This document shows positions 36,790-50,699 of a stretch of 64,000 bases of DNA, piece by piece. This stretch comes from Zhengitettix transpicula (taxonomy: Eukaryota; Arthropoda; Insecta; Orthoptera; Tetrigidae), in NCBI GenBank assembly GCA_037074705.1, contig CM073595.1, forward strand, positions 68,372,139-68,436,138, given 5' to 3'. Numbering within the stretch: position 1 is the stretch's first letter; every line of letters starts with the position of its first letter. The notes beneath the pieces are model-generated. The model saw only the letters and a program-made list of their open reading frames with translations. It had not been told where the DNA came from and searched no databases. A program made the position numbers and the translations under genes.

Positions 36790-39700
36790 TTTGTGTTCGC
36801 CGATAACAGTTTATTTCAATAATATCTGATTATTAATTCTTTTAATTGCCTTTCTTTATCATTACAATATATATATAGAAATACATTTTCTTTAACATCA
36901 AAAGCATAATTATTTTTTGCTACCATTAATATAGCAGAAATGATGTAAGCATGCATTTGTGTTGTTTCTTGAAAAAAAATGTCACTGTGATATAACCACC
37001 AAATGTGCACTGAACATTATTTACAGCTTCTGTAAGTCTAGTAGACTTAATATTGTATAGTGTTAATTAGCGTTGTGGTATTATGATTTATAAAATGTTT
37101 TTGTCATTTGAAATAATTACTACCAATTTTAATGTAAATAATGTAACAGCTGCATCAGTTGTGAATAATGTAAGTGCATCCCTAAAAGAATAGATTTTGT
37201 GACAGTATGATCGTTTTGATTGTGAATATTGCACACCTTTGCTCAGGAATAGTATCATAATAGTACCAATAAGTTCTTGTCCTAATTGTGATTGCTATAT
37301 TTACCCAATTGTTTCTTTTAAAGAGCTTTCCTCTGGCAAGTAACTTTTAATTAGACTTGTGTTTATGAATCTCATACTAGCAATAATGTTTAGTACCTCA
37401 GTATTCATTTGTGTGATTTACATGTGCATGCCCTTCCAATGCTGTTTATGTCTGCAAGATTTGACTGGTCTTCTTGTTTAGATATTTTGTCTATATGGGT
37501 AAATGCTATTTTTAAAAAAGTCAGTGAACATTACTTAAAGACAGTTAAAATTGAAGGAAATTCTTATAGTTTTCTCTTAAAATAAATAAATATAAGTATA
37601 ATATACACAACTTATTTGTTAAACTACAATTACCAAAACCATAAAAGTCTTCATGAAGACATTTCTGGTTTTGTTTATTGATGATAAATAAATATATAAA
37701 CCTCTTTTTTACTATATTTGAATTGCATGGCTGAAATACCTTTACTAACAATTTTATTCAGTTTTAATAAAAATTTTTTTACATGTTTCCTCTTGGTTTG
37801 ACTATCATTGATTAAATGAATTAGTTTCTTATTTTTAATATTGATGGTTACTTTTATTAGCTATAGATTCTAAATGTGCTTACCATTTATACACGGCCAG
37901 TTGAAAGTGCGGAGTATTCACGGCAGAGTGAAAGGTTGAAGAGTCTATGGTTGCAAGTTGAGAAAGTTCAAACTGTTGGTGCTTTCTTGTTTGTTATTTC
38001 ATTTGTTTTTATTTCATTTGTGAACAGTTCTCAGGTTGAAGCCCAATAATTGGCTACTCAACATTTTTAACAGGAAAGTCATCATTTTCTAATATTAATA
38101 GTTGACTTGAAAGATTTAATTATTTTATTGTTGCGATGAAATTCAAATTGTTACTGAAGATGTTTTTAACTTGTATCACGTTTAATTTGTGTGATATGAA
38201 TCTTTAATAAATGTATGATTTTGTGTCAGATGCATGTATGGTGATCTTGTAGTGAAATGATTTCAATTTTCAGACGTAATTTCTACAAATAGACTGGCCA
38301 TATATAATTGGTCTGAATTGTTTGTTGCGAATCACTGTAGGGTACACTTAGCATAAGTGTGGGAATGTTATGCATGACTCACTATTTTGGAGAGAAGGCT
38401 TTAAAATTTTGTAATTTTTACAGTGTAGATATTTTATTTTTGTCATGTTCCAACATAATTAAATGCAAACTAAAGTTTAAATTGAGAAAAACTGGACTGG
38501 TTGTAGTCAGTGCTGGTGTTATGACATAGGTAAAGTACAAATGTGTAGATTTTAAAGTATGCTTATTTCAATATTGTATATTCTTAATTTACAAATATAC
38601 CTTTTTTTTTAAAAAAAAGTGCATTTCCTATGTAACATCTTTTCAATGAAGCAATAATAATTTATTGTAAACTTCTTTTTCTTGAAATCCATATTCATAG
38701 AAGAATTATATCAATTATCGTATTAAATTGTGGTATAATTATTAATGGAAACTTGTGGAATATTTGGATAATTATGCTTCGAGGGAGACAGGAATCAAAT
38801 ACACATATATTGATTTTTGAAGCTAGTATTTTTCTCTGTTAACTTTGTTAATTTATATTACACCACACACAGCATTTCAATTACAGACGTCTGCGTTTAG
38901 CTTAGAAAATAAAGATAAAAATTTACTTTGACCGTGTAGTTCGTACCTTCGAACCACATGATAATTAAATTCAGGTATTTCAATTTCTACTAAATAATGT
39001 ATTATGTTACATATTATACATATTTGTGGAATATAATAAATCAAAGTAATGTATGAATTCACAGAAATTAGGAGGTTGCAATGTGAAGTAGTGGATGATG
39101 TGTGAAATCCTTCAGGTTTCCCCAGGTCGAAACACGAGTGTGTTTACGATCTTAATTTCATTCCACACAAGTGCTCTTCCAGTATTCTTAAAGATAAATA
39201 CTTTATTAAATTTATCAGTATACTTGTTTTCCTGTTAATGGGGTGACATGATTTTAGATTAATTGAAATCGTGCGTGAAAGCGGCAGTAAATCTTTTCGT
39301 GTTAGTGTCGTGTGAGTAACACAATACTTTATATAAGTATTGTATCTACTAAATTAAATTGTCATCAATTTGACCTAATAATCAAAGTCGATTCCAACAC
39401 GGGTAACGCCATAATATTCCGGGTATGAAACCTCGTAGGTCCAATGTTTCATCTTCAAGGAAAGAGGATACCCGTCAGAAACTGTAAATCAGCTACTTAA
39501 GTTTTTTTTATCCTAGCGCAATAATAACATTTTGAAGTTTTCCCGCCTCGTCATTTGCACTTTTTTTCGCGCATTCCCTATTTTCCCTTAACTTGCTTAA
39601 AGTGTACTATTTACCTGAATACGTGAAGCGAGGCAATGGACATTCGAAAGTAATTGAAAAATACATATTCATCTTACCCGAATCCTCAATGCATGAAATA

Positions 39701-42380
39701 ATCCGATCATTGATAAGATGACATTTCAGTCGGCTGTTTCGGCGATCGTTATATAAACATCTAATAATTTATGATTTTTAATCAAGAATAAAAAAATTAT
39801 AATAAAAGAATAATTGATAAATTTTAGTAATTAAACGCAATGTTTTTAATTAGTAGTCAAATTTAAATGAAGTAATTCTTCGGTTTCAAAAATTGGTTTT
39901 TTAAGAGAGTATAAAATACAGTTTTATATACAAAATGTGTGTGTGTAGGATCCTAGTTAAAATGTAAATGGTTCTAAAAAAATTTTACATAAATAATTCA
40001 AACAAAAAATCAGTACTCCAGTGAGTCGGTGTTACATTAACACAACTTTCTTTTAAGCAAGTTGACCTTGATGTGTAATTTTTTATTTTATTTATTTCAG
40101 TTGTTTAAATTAAAGACGAGGTAACGTTTCCAACCGTTTAAACTGTTTGTCTTCTGGGAAGACCTGGAAACACGCGTCCGATCACATTACATTAAGTCTA
40201 TTCCAGAAACTCTGTTACTGAGGCCCTCTCGTCGGACTGAAGATTCAGGGTTTGTTCTAAATTTGTAGAGTGGGTGGAGAAAGTTTGTCGGGGTCCTGAA
40301 TGGCGTTTGAGAGGTTTGTGAATGATTAAATAATATAGAAATCCAAATTTCTGGGAATCTTAGGCCGTGATTGGAATTGGCACCTGAAAATATTTATTTT
40401 AGTTTCCGATTTGAAGGGATTCGTTCTGTGCAATGTATGGAGATGTTATCGATGGAAAACTAGTGACCGAAATCTCCTAATTTTGGTTTTTGGGGACTTT
40501 TCTGCACGTCTCGCCCACACTAGCAGTTGTCTGATTTATTGAGAGGAAGCTCTGCGTAGAGTATTCTCAGACGTGGAGTTAAGTAAGCAAATTGTTTAGG
40601 TCAAAGATTTTTTTAACTGCACCCTAACAGAGGCCTACTGATCGAACTATCAACGCTTTAGATCTTTCACCCCCTGCGATGAGGGTGGCATTTAAAAATA
40701 ATGCGAAATAGACCAAAAATGGCGTCGAATCTACTACTTTCGGGGTCGCCGAGTTCACCGTGCTGGAGTTCAGTCTCTCTGCATACAGCTGATACATATT
40801 ATTGTTTAATTCATACTTTTAGCTGTCGTTGAGATTGACATTGACGCTCCTGTAGTCGGTTGTCACGTCTTCAGTCGGTATGAGGTGGGATGGAAAGGGG
40901 TTAATTATCAAATATTTTAATTAGTTCATTTCCCGGTCTAGTATAAATAAATATATGTGCAAAGCTGGTCACTCGGCTAGTTAAATATAGAATTGAATTA
41001 TTTATTTTGAATAGGTCGGTGCAATGGTTCCATCTTCCTGATCTATCAATTACGTCATGAACATGCGAACTTTCTAAGTGTACGAAAGTGAACACGTTGG
41101 TAACGAAGCTCTTAAAAGGTATATACAGCCAAGGGCAACTTTTGTAAAAGTGATTTGAATGCATAGATATATACGTTTTGTGAAACAACCTAATAAGTGT
41201 TAAGTAACCTAACCAGTCGCAAGGCTGAAAGCAAGTTTGAGACCCTTTCACATCGACGAGCGCTGCTACCGAGACAACAGATTCGTTATCTTTCACAACT
41301 GCCTAATTGTAATATTTGCTTGACGTGATCGGTTTCTACTGCTTATATGCTTAGGCTTCTTATTATGGGACCTGGCATTACGATACTTGTATTCAAACAA
41401 TACCTTGCCGTTGTGGTGAGAGCTGGTGCAGACGGTGGAAGTGTCCGACGCTCGTGCTGGAACGATGGCGTTCTACACCCCCACAATTTTCTCAGGATTC
41501 GCTGGATATTTCTGAGTCTGGTCACCGACCGCAACTTTCTCCGACATAAGTTTTTAATTTTTCCTGCCCGTCCGCTGACTAGGGATGCGTCCTGAGATCA
41601 ATGATGCAGGTCTATTAATTTCGAGGTCCCTTGGAGCTGTCAGCCTGCTTATGGTCTTTTGTCGCCAAGAGGGTCCTTTGTCACCGAAACGGTCCGCCAT
41701 CTGGACAAAATTGACTTCCGTCCCGAATTAGCGTATTTTAATTAAATGTTCATAATGGGCATGTATGGCGAGTATGCAGCAATTGTTGTCAGCGAAGGAA
41801 ATTAACTACGCTGCGATTTATCGCACAAAAATTTAGTCCTACAAAGTTTTCGCGTCACCACAGGTCAATAATCGATATTTAATGAGAATTGTCGGCATGG
41901 TCTAGAGAGCGTAAAGGCCGGGATAGCTGCCGCTAAACCGAATATGAACAGAAAGTTACTCCCTTCCATGCCATGAATCACTTCGCCAAACCCTTAGTTG
42001 TGCCAATATATAACCAATTAAAATTGTGAGCATCGTTTTCAATTAACAAACGCGTACTTCCAAAATCCCCATTCCTGTTAGTCATTTTCGACATAGCTTC
42101 TGGTTTTGAAAAACCCAGCGTTCTCCTCTTTCTGTCTCAACGCTTTTGATATATTGCTTGTTATGCACTGCTTATATGAACCAATCCATAACCATTGCAC
42201 AAGCGGATTCGTGAGCGGGTCATTTTCTCCCGCAGACCAAAGTCATTCATTACAACTTATGGACGCTCTCGTATAATTAAAATGGAGATTCATATAAATT
42301 CCTCATAATATTCATCGACAATTCTTCCATGGTTACACCGTCATTTAATTTGTAGGTCTAGTGATATCTTGTCACAGCTG
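36790..42380. other. No gene recognised
   Basis: Long AT-rich stretch with only short open frames of no recognisable family. From about 40,100 the GC content rises. A frame at 41347-41595 lacks homology that I can name. I see no tRNA-like fold, terminal repeats or transposase motifs here. Confidence 0.4.
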
Positions 42381-42384
42381 ATCA

Positions 42385-42850
42385 CGAGATATCTCGTAAA
42401 CCGTTAAGAGATATCGAATGAAAACCTCGCCCATCGTGTTCCACGCCCTCGTTTCTTTACAGATGCGACTATTTTTTACCACATATACAAAAAAAATATT
42501 TTCTTCAATAATTCGCAAATAATCGCAATATCTCGAAACCTATTAGAGATATGGAAGTGAATCATCGCCCATCGTGTTTCATGACCCTATTTCGATACAG
42601 TTGCGACTATTTTTACCACCATTACGAAAAAAATTCGCAAATATTTGCAATTTCTCGAATTCTGTTTGAGATATCGAACCGAAACTTTGCCCATCGAGTT
42701 CCACGTCCCCGTTTCCGTACGCATACTACAATTTTTCAGTACGAAAAGAAAAATTCTTCAAAAATTCGCAATCTCTATACCCGTTAGACATATCTAAATG
42801 AAACCTCGCCTATCCTGTTTCACGCCTTCGTTTATATATATTTTAACCAT
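42385..42850. repeat. Divergent tandem array, unit about 120-138 bp
   Basis: A word of the type GAGATATCGAA...CTCGCCCATCGTGTTCCACG recurs at 42408, 42546, 42668 and 42787. Between them recur CGTTTC, TACAG..GCGACTATTTTTACCA and TTCGCAAATA..CAATATCTCGAA. Spacings are 138, 122 and 119 bases. Old array; the open frame crossing it is a by-product of periodicity. Confidence 0.85.
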
Positions 42851-42859
42851 CTTTACGCC

Positions 42860-44770
42860 AACTCATTCACACTAACGTCCTTGTAGGAATATCCTTCTAC
42901 ACGGTGGCATTGAAATATTAATGTACGTAGCATGTGGTTCCATTGATATAGTTACTGATATGCAATAATATATACATTACTTACTTCAGTTGGGAGTTTT
43001 TAGTACGACCAAAGCGTCGACGACGTCGTGTTTAGTTCCAAAGGGCTACAAAGAAGTTCGTAACCGTATTTTTAATTTAAAAAAATTCTGACCGTAAGTT
43101 AATTAATTACTGGTAAAGTTTGGAGATCGTCTTTATTTTCTTTATACGGTCACTTTAAATTATCGATCTTTATTATTCTGTTTTTAATGATGAAATATAT
43201 TTCATCAACAGTCACGATACTCACGAAAAAAGAACAATTTTTCTCTCTAGTAAATATTTACTTGTATTAAAGTTACCCTTGCACAACTCAGTCTCGTGGA
43301 TCTTTAACAGGGGAGGCCGCTGCAAATTGGTTGATAATCTTTCTTGCTACTCGTTTTCCAGGCATTATAGTCTGGTACACATATATTTCTCCAATCTAAT
43401 TAAATCAAACCATCTCTGAGATTCAGCAAAGTTTTCAAATTATTTATTAATTTATATCCACAACAACACAAAAGAATACATTCGTCAATAAAGCCAAAGA
43501 TAAATCTCCCGGAGAGATATCCATCTTTGCCGTGTTGATTTAGCCTATATTATTATTTTATATTATAAATAAATAGACACGTGTTACTCTCTCTCTCTCT
43601 CTCTCTAAACTGTCAAATGAATTAATTAAAAGGGGACAGAGAAAGAGAGACCTTGCATTGAGAATTAACGCCGCAAAGTGAGGAGCATGCCAAATTATCA
43701 AGGCCCCCTTCCTCAGGAATGCGCTCGTGTATTTTCCCCTATTATGTACTGTATGATTGATTTTTCTCGATTGTGCAATGTCGAAGTTGTTTCCAACTCG
43801 TGGGAAAGCAGGAGGAAGAGTCGTTGTACTGCGGCTGCGGTTTACTGACAAAAAGAGATAAGTCGGGATGAGCTTACGTTTTACTGCCCTTCAACCAGTC
43901 ACATGTGCAAGTTACGGAACCACAAAAAATATTAGTTGAGATAGTTGTATCTCGAACGCAGTAAATCAACCTTCCCACAAACGACACTAAATGAAATTAC
44001 GGAAACGTACTTGCAAAATATATCCTTTCTAAAGAAACATTAATGACCGATAAACCCGATGTGTTAAACAGAACATTTATTTTGTATATTATATACAAGG
44101 CATAATTATGAGACCGTAATTTTTACTACAGTTTTCAAGTTTGACAAGTAGAACTGAAATGAGCAATACAAATTTATTTTTAAATTAAAAAATAAAATAC
44201 GCTTTCGACCACTATCTGAAATATATAGTGTGCGAATTATCCGTACTGTTCGTGCAATTAAGTGTTAGGCGATATAGAAATAAATTAAATCAATTAAGGA
44301 ACATTGTTCTGCAATTGAAAATATAATCTCAGTGATTTACTCCATAAACATATTTATTAATGATCAAGTTATTCAATTGTTTTCATAAATGGAAGGCCAC
44401 AGCTGCGTGTCTTAATCATTAAAATTAAACTTGTAAAAATTCCTTTTTTTTTTCCTCGTTTTTATCTAAGGCGAAATTATTCAGGTCGAGTTGTTTTCTT
44501 GATATCTCTTTCCTTAATAAGTCTGGTTGTGATAACTGTATTTATGAAAGATGAGAATTAATCTGACAGAAGGGAAGATAACGATTTGAGTTTATTAGGA
44601 CAGAATCACTTTCGAAATCGTACGATATGATATTCGTATGTCGTATTCACATCCGTAAAATTATCAGGGCTGTAATAATTAACAGACAGGGCTTTCAGTT
44701 GGCTTTTAAGAACTCTACGTTAATAGGCCTTATGTTTCAATTATTGAATAAGCACAGGCAATGTGTTTTA
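42860..44770. other. No gene recognised; (CT)n tract
   Basis: AT-rich sequence. A (CT)n tract lies at 43587-43606. No protein family recognised on either strand. Confidence 0.4.
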
Positions 44771-44778
44771 TTAAATTA

Positions 44779-45295
44779 CTAGCTGCGTTGCCCGGGTTGT
44801 CATACATCCATAATCCCCGATTTTACTCCAATCTCGGCTGCTTTTGCGTTATTTTTATGTAACGCACCTCGACCCCTATCCCTAAATGTGCTCACCTCCA
44901 ATGCCGAAAGTGGTTGATCTCATTAACCAAGAAAATGTTTCTTTCAACGAATATATCGGTCGTTTTAACATGTTTGAAAATTTCCACTCCCGTTTAGGGG
45001 AGTTAAACGGCAAGTTAAATGTCATAATTAAACTCGGTCACATTCATAACCATGGATTGGACTCCAATGTCGGTTGTATTCAGGTTATTTTATTATTATG
45101 CCTCTCCACCTCCACCCCTAAGGGTGCTCCTTTCCCTTGCTGTAAGGGGTTGAAATTATACACAGATAACATCGGTAGAAACACTATCAAACTATTTGAC
45201 CTTTAAAAGTATTTATCCGACTTTTAGCATGTTTGAATATTTACATCCCCGCTCATATATATATATATATATATATAGTGTTTGTTTTATTTGTT
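44779..45295 (+). repeat. Modular repeat family, short complete copy
   Basis: Starts ACTAGCTGCGTTGCCCGGGTTGTCAT. It carries one full module and part of a second: the C-rich CACCTCGACCCCTATCC block, GCCGAAAGTGGTTGA, TTTTAACATGTTTGAAAAT, then GTCATAATTAAACTCGG opening the next module. It ends with a (TA)n tract (45255-45278) and TTTATTTGTTAGATTT. The head and tail words recur in the other copies, so this looks like a full-length short element of about 515 bp. Confidence 0.75.
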
Positions 45296-45299
45296 AGAT

Positions 45300-46015
45300 T
45301 TATATAAAAAAAAATAAAGTCAAATGATTATAAAACTATATTTACAATTTAAATTAAATTTCTGTTGGTCCCTGTTAATATTTAGGGCAGGAAATTGTTA
45401 GCTCAATTTCTGAGGTCATGGTTTTAACAATTGCCAACATTTAGTTTCATTTGATGGTGCGTGGTTCAAGTGAATCGGATTGGGTTTCCTGGGAAATTCT
45501 AGGAGTTGCTTTAAGAAGCTAGAAAGTCAGGTTCAGGGGTCTCCAATACTCTTAAGTCTTTTATACTTTTTTTTCTGATATACGAAAACAATAACTATCC
45601 AGACCTCATCTCTACTACTGAAACTCTTTCAGCTCCTATAAGTCATGTCACTTCTATATTTTCTCTCTTCATAAAGTAACTCGACTGAATGGCTGACTTA
45701 CATCTCAAACGAATTACCAACCAAATAACTTTCATTCCCCATCCTTCATTTATGCTTTCCTACTGCCGTTTCCTTTCGCTCTCCTCTGCCGATTCGGAGT
45801 AAGTCGTGGGTTTCAATGTCAGTTACCACCTGCTAACTCGCACTATAGAATGTTTGAGACCTTCTTTTCTCTTAAAATGTTCACTAAATGCTCAACGCAT
45901 AAACTTTTAAGGTTTAGTAAAAACTTGAAAATGGCCAATCACATACAAAAACCAAAAATCTTTTACGTTTCCCCTGTCAATCGCTAGACCTACAAAGAAA
46001 ATTATTACTCAAGAA
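45300..46015. other. No gene recognised
   Basis: Non-coding stretch between the modular repeat and the decayed Penelope-like element. It may include more degraded Penelope sequence, but I could not read any. Confidence 0.35.
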
Positions 46016-46900
46016 CAGGATGATGATATATATGAAGGGAACGTATTGATTCGAATGTCGACCATTTCAGAGATGACTGTAGTGTGAAAATTAGGATCAA
46101 CGTGAAGTAAGGCGACCGTAGTCCAGTCAAAATTATGATGAAACATGTTGCTATGTTTTGTCAGAACTGAATATTGTCAACAGGATGTTTAAAATTGGAT
46201 TTATGTTCCTTAATCCTAGTTTTTAATACACGTTCGGTTTGCCCTATATATTCTGAGTTTCAATCCGGACATAGTATTTTGTAAACCACAAAGTGGGTGT
46301 CTGCTGACTCCAAATGGTCTCTACCATTCTTTGTTTTATTAAACAAGAAAAGGAATTTATGGTTTTATATATAATTCCTATGATAAAACAATTATACAAA
46401 TATGAGACACTATTATGTATGTCACTATAAAATGGGAGAATATTCGTCGTTTTGAGGATAGGTTAATTTATTGACCCATTTTTTTATGTGGAATTTTATG
46501 AAGGGAAGCGGAGATTTTCGAGTGAAATGTTGGTCACAATTCTTAAATTTTGAGTTTGGAAGGCATAATTATAAAGTAATATGGCTCTGCCTAGTAAGTT
46601 ACCAACAATAGTTCTTTTTTGGTTTATAGGATGGCAAGAGAAATAATGTAGGACACGTCCTGAAAGAGCTGGTTTCTTATACCAATTATGTCAATAATTT
46701 AAAATTGTGTACTGTAAGAGTAATGCCAAGAAAGTGAATTGCAATGTAGAGTTATAATTATTAAAAATGTTGAGCATATTATCTAATCCCGTGATTGGTG
46801 TAATTCTAAAGATATCAGGTAACAGAGTTTCGAAATCTATAGGAGATAGACATGTTTTCTCATAATCTCAGTGAAGAGGCTTGGTGCTTATAACTTTTAT
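46015..46900 (-). mobile_element. Second, older Penelope-like element
   Basis: On the minus strand, about 46830-46740 reads DNMLNIFNNYNSTLQFTF. About 46700-46500 reads NWYKKPALSGRVLHYFSCHP and then NLLGRAILL, as in the region after the RT catalytic motif of Penelope-like enzymes. Further on (about 46290-46020) is NSEYIGQTERVLKTRIKEH, the GIY-YIG domain, followed by a shifted-frame FDWTTVAL segment. Several stops and at least two frameshifts. Different lineage from the copy at 21-22.3 kb by sequence. Confidence 0.8.
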
Positions 46901-48075
46901 GGCACATTAGAGACTTTTTTTTCAGATTTTAATTGCTTTCAGTTTTATAACATTTAAGTTATAACAAGTATTGAATTGAAGAATAGTAAAGTATCTTTAA
47001 GAAGGCAATTTAGAAGGGGAAATAAATAAAATATATGATTAATAATTAAGACGGGTAAAAAATCTCCATGATTTACAATTAAAATTTAAGTAAACGAGTA
47101 ATCATGAATACTGAAATTACGATTAAAAGTGGAGGATGAACAGTACTATGTAAAGTAATGATAACGGTTAAGAAGGTGACTAAAATTAAAGCTGTGCAAC
47201 AAAGGAAATTATTATGAAGTAAATACAAAATGCGGAAACAAGTTTTCCTCATATTTCTGAAAGAGTAACACTTATTTATTATTGTTATAACTTAAGCTGA
47301 AGCTTAAAAAGTTATCGCCCTCAAGACAAGTTAGTGTGACGATACCCCCCCCCCCCCCGCCACAGTATGGTGCCGTAGAATAACTTTCCACAGAAGTCAA
47401 GTCCAGAACACCGTGACCGATATTCTGAATCACCTGGAAACCACAGCACGAGAGCAACAGGTCATCACGTAACTTTTAAATTTTTTTTAAGGAACCGTTT
47501 TCTAGTGGAAGCATAAATGGAGGCGACATAATCTAACTCAGTATTCCTTCATATCTGTACAATGACGTAAACTTGCGTAGATATCCCTTTATTTTGTATG
47601 ATAATACTATCGGAAAGATAGGAGAACTACTTGTGGTGTACAAAAGGAATGTGGAGATTCCCTTCCATGACGATGACAGGCCTTCCGTTTTGTTCGAAAC
47701 GTTACTTTTCATTTCTATTCTTATTTCTCGATTTCTGTCATTCTGCGCTTTCTTCAGTTTGTAAAAATTAACATTTGCAACTGTTAACGTACATTACTAT
47801 TTGCTGCAGATAATGGAAAACCACAGAGAACGCTTCCGTCATATTGACAAATTAATTACCTCAGAAGGACGAAAATATTATATGAAGTCTGTTGGTAGAC
47901 GTAATAGCATTTATTATAAAAACTGCACCGTGATCCATAATAAAAAGTATTAATTTGAATTTTATTATCTTTATAAGTTATTCGTATGCATACTGAGGAA
48001 ATATTTATAACATCAAGACAAATATTTCAGTCGGACTACAGCCAAATAAGTACCGAAACTTTACACTTTTATTAT
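46900..48075. other. No gene recognised
   Basis: Non-coding AT-rich sequence with a 14-base C run at 47345-47358. May contain the remote 5' part of the older Penelope-like element. Confidence 0.35.
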
Positions 48076-48669
48076 TAACTAGCTGGGTGCCCGGCGTTGC
48101 CCGAGATGTCATTTATCTATAACCATCCATAAGACTCCAATTTTGGTTACTTTTGCGCTATTTTTATGTAAAGCACCTCGAACCCTATCCCTAAATAATG
48201 CTCACCTCCCATGCCGAAGGGGGATGAAGTCATTGACTAAATATATCGGCCGTTTTTACATGTTAGAAGATGACCACCCCCACAAATATGCGATAATGAA
48301 AAAGAATGTATTCCACGCAAAAATCGGCCGATTACATTGTCTGAAAATTTATTGCCCCGCCCAACACCTCCCAAACCCGTCGCGTTACCCAGGTTGTCAC
48401 AATTAGATTCAGCGACATTCATAGTCTCGGAATGGATTCGAATCTCGTTTGTTTTTGTTGGATTTTATTTAACGTACCTCCACCCCACCCCTAAGCTTGC
48501 TCCCCTCACAGGGGTTAAATTATACACAAACAACATCGGTATAAATACTATCAAAGTAATTAACCCCAGGAAATAATTATCACAAATATCGAACGTTTTA
48601 CATGTTTGAAATTTTTCACCCCCGACCACTCCCGCTTCGGGGACTTAAACGGTCAAGTTTAATGTCATA

Positions 48670-49915
48670 ATTAAACTCAGTGACAATCCTGATAGTTTCT
48701 GGTTTATTTTTATCTAATGCTACTTCCACGCCAACCCTTAAGGGTGCACCCTTCCGAGTCCGAAAGGGGTTGAAATTATACACAGAGAACATGTAGGGAA
48801 ATTTTATTAATCTAATTCATCCCGAAATATATTTAATTGACGCAAAAAACAGTCGGTCAACTCATCCCAACCCAGCCGATACCCGCGCGTTGTCCAGATT
48901 GTCATAAATAAATTAGGCGACATCCATTACCTTCGATTTGACTCGAATCTCGGTTGTTTTCCCGTTATTTTCAAGGAAATTAATTAAACTCAGTGACAAT
49001 TCCGATAGTTTCTGGTTTCTTTTTATGTAATGCTACTTCAGGCCCACCCTTAAGGGTGCACCCTTATGAGTCCGAAAGGGGTTGAAATTATACACAGAGA
49101 ACATGTAGGGAAATTTTATTAATCTAATTCATCCCGAAATATATTTAATTGACGCTAAAAACAGCCGGTCAACTCATCCCAACCCAGCCGATACCCGCGC
49201 GTTGTCCAGATTGTCATAAATAAATTCAGCGACATCCATTACCTTCGATTTGACTCGAATCTCGGTTGTTTTCCCGTTATTTTCAAGGAAATTAATTAAA
49301 CTCAGTGACAATTCCGATAGTTTCTGGTTTCTTTTTATGTAATGCTACTTCAGGCCCACCCTTAAGGGTGCACCCTTATGAGTCCGAAAGGGGTTGAAAT
49401 TATACACAGAGAACATGTAGGGAAATTTTATTAATCTAATTCATCCCGAAATATATTTAATTGACCCAAAAAACAGCCGGTCTACTCATCCCAACCCAGC
49501 CGATACCCGCGCGTTGTCCAGATTGTCATAAATAAATTCAGCGAGATCCATTACCTTCGATTTGACTCGAATCTCGGTTGTTTTCCCGTTATTTTCAAGG
49601 AAATTAATTAAACTCAGTGACAATCCCGATAGTTTCTGGTTTCTTTTTATGTAATGCTACTTCCGGCCCACCCTTAAGGGTGCACCCTTATGAGTCCGAA
49701 AGGGGTTAAATTATACACAGAGAACATCTAGGGAAATTTTAATAATCTAATTCATCCCGAAATATATTTAATCGACGCAAAAAACAGCCGGTCAACTCAT
49801 CCCAACCCAGCCGATACCCGCGCGTTGTCCAGTTTGTCATAAATAAATTCAGCGACATCCATTACCCTCGATTTGACTCGAATCTCGGTTGTTTTCCCGT
49901 TATTTTCAAGGAAAT
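48670..49915 (+). repeat. Four tandem modules of about 312 bp inside the long copy
   Basis: CCGATACCCGCGCGTTGTCC occurs at 48876, 49188, 49500 and 49811 (spacing 312, 312, 311). Whole units are nearly identical, so this is a recent local amplification of one module. Confidence 0.95.
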
Positions 49916-50699
49916 CCACTCCACCCCCACCCCTATCATGCCTACAAACAACATCGGTAGAAATACTATCAAAGTGAATGGTCCCGGAATTTATTTATTC
50001 CACGCTAATATTGATGATTTCACATGTTAGAAAATTTCCATCCCATTCACTACCGCCCCTTGGGGCTAAAAGGCCAATTTGATGCTATAATTGAACTGGG
50101 CGACATCCATAACCTCGGATTTGACTCCAATCTCGGTTGTATTCGCGTTATTTTATTGCAGCGTTCCTCCACCCAACACCTAAAAGTGCTCTACTGATAA
50201 GTCCGAAAGGGGTTTAAGTTATAATCTGTGTAAATGTAGAGAAATCTCATTGATCCGGAAAAATATTTAGTTGCAAAGTTGATTCACATGTTTGACAATT
50301 TCCACTCCCGACCACGCCCGTCCCTGGGAGGTTAATTGCTAGTTTATAGCATAATTAAACTCAGCGTTATCCATAACTTTGCTTTTGACTCCAGTCTCGT
50401 TTGTATTCGAGTTATTTTTTTGTAATATTCCTCCAACCCCACCCGTACAATTCTCCTTTCCCATGCCGTAAAATGTTTGAAATGTTACTCACATACATTG
50501 GTATAAACACTATTAATCACTTTTACCCGGAAAATATTTATGTGACTGTGTTAGCATGTATGAAGAATTTGATCCACCGGAATAGATTTGTATTCTCCAC
50601 CCCAAACGCTAGGAGGGCTCTTTCCCCAGGGTGTAGAGGTTGAAAATTATATTAAGATATCATCAGTGGAAACACTATAAATATCTTTATCCGACTGAA

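Noticed and set aside
43558..43851. A 97-codon minus-strand frame
   Set aside because: Its N-terminal half is unremarkable and its C-terminus is a (CT)n translation; no family similarity seen.
48670..49915. Regularly spaced repeats considered as a CRISPR array
   Set aside because: Units are 312 bp and contiguous, without short repeats and unique spacers, in a eukaryotic genome.
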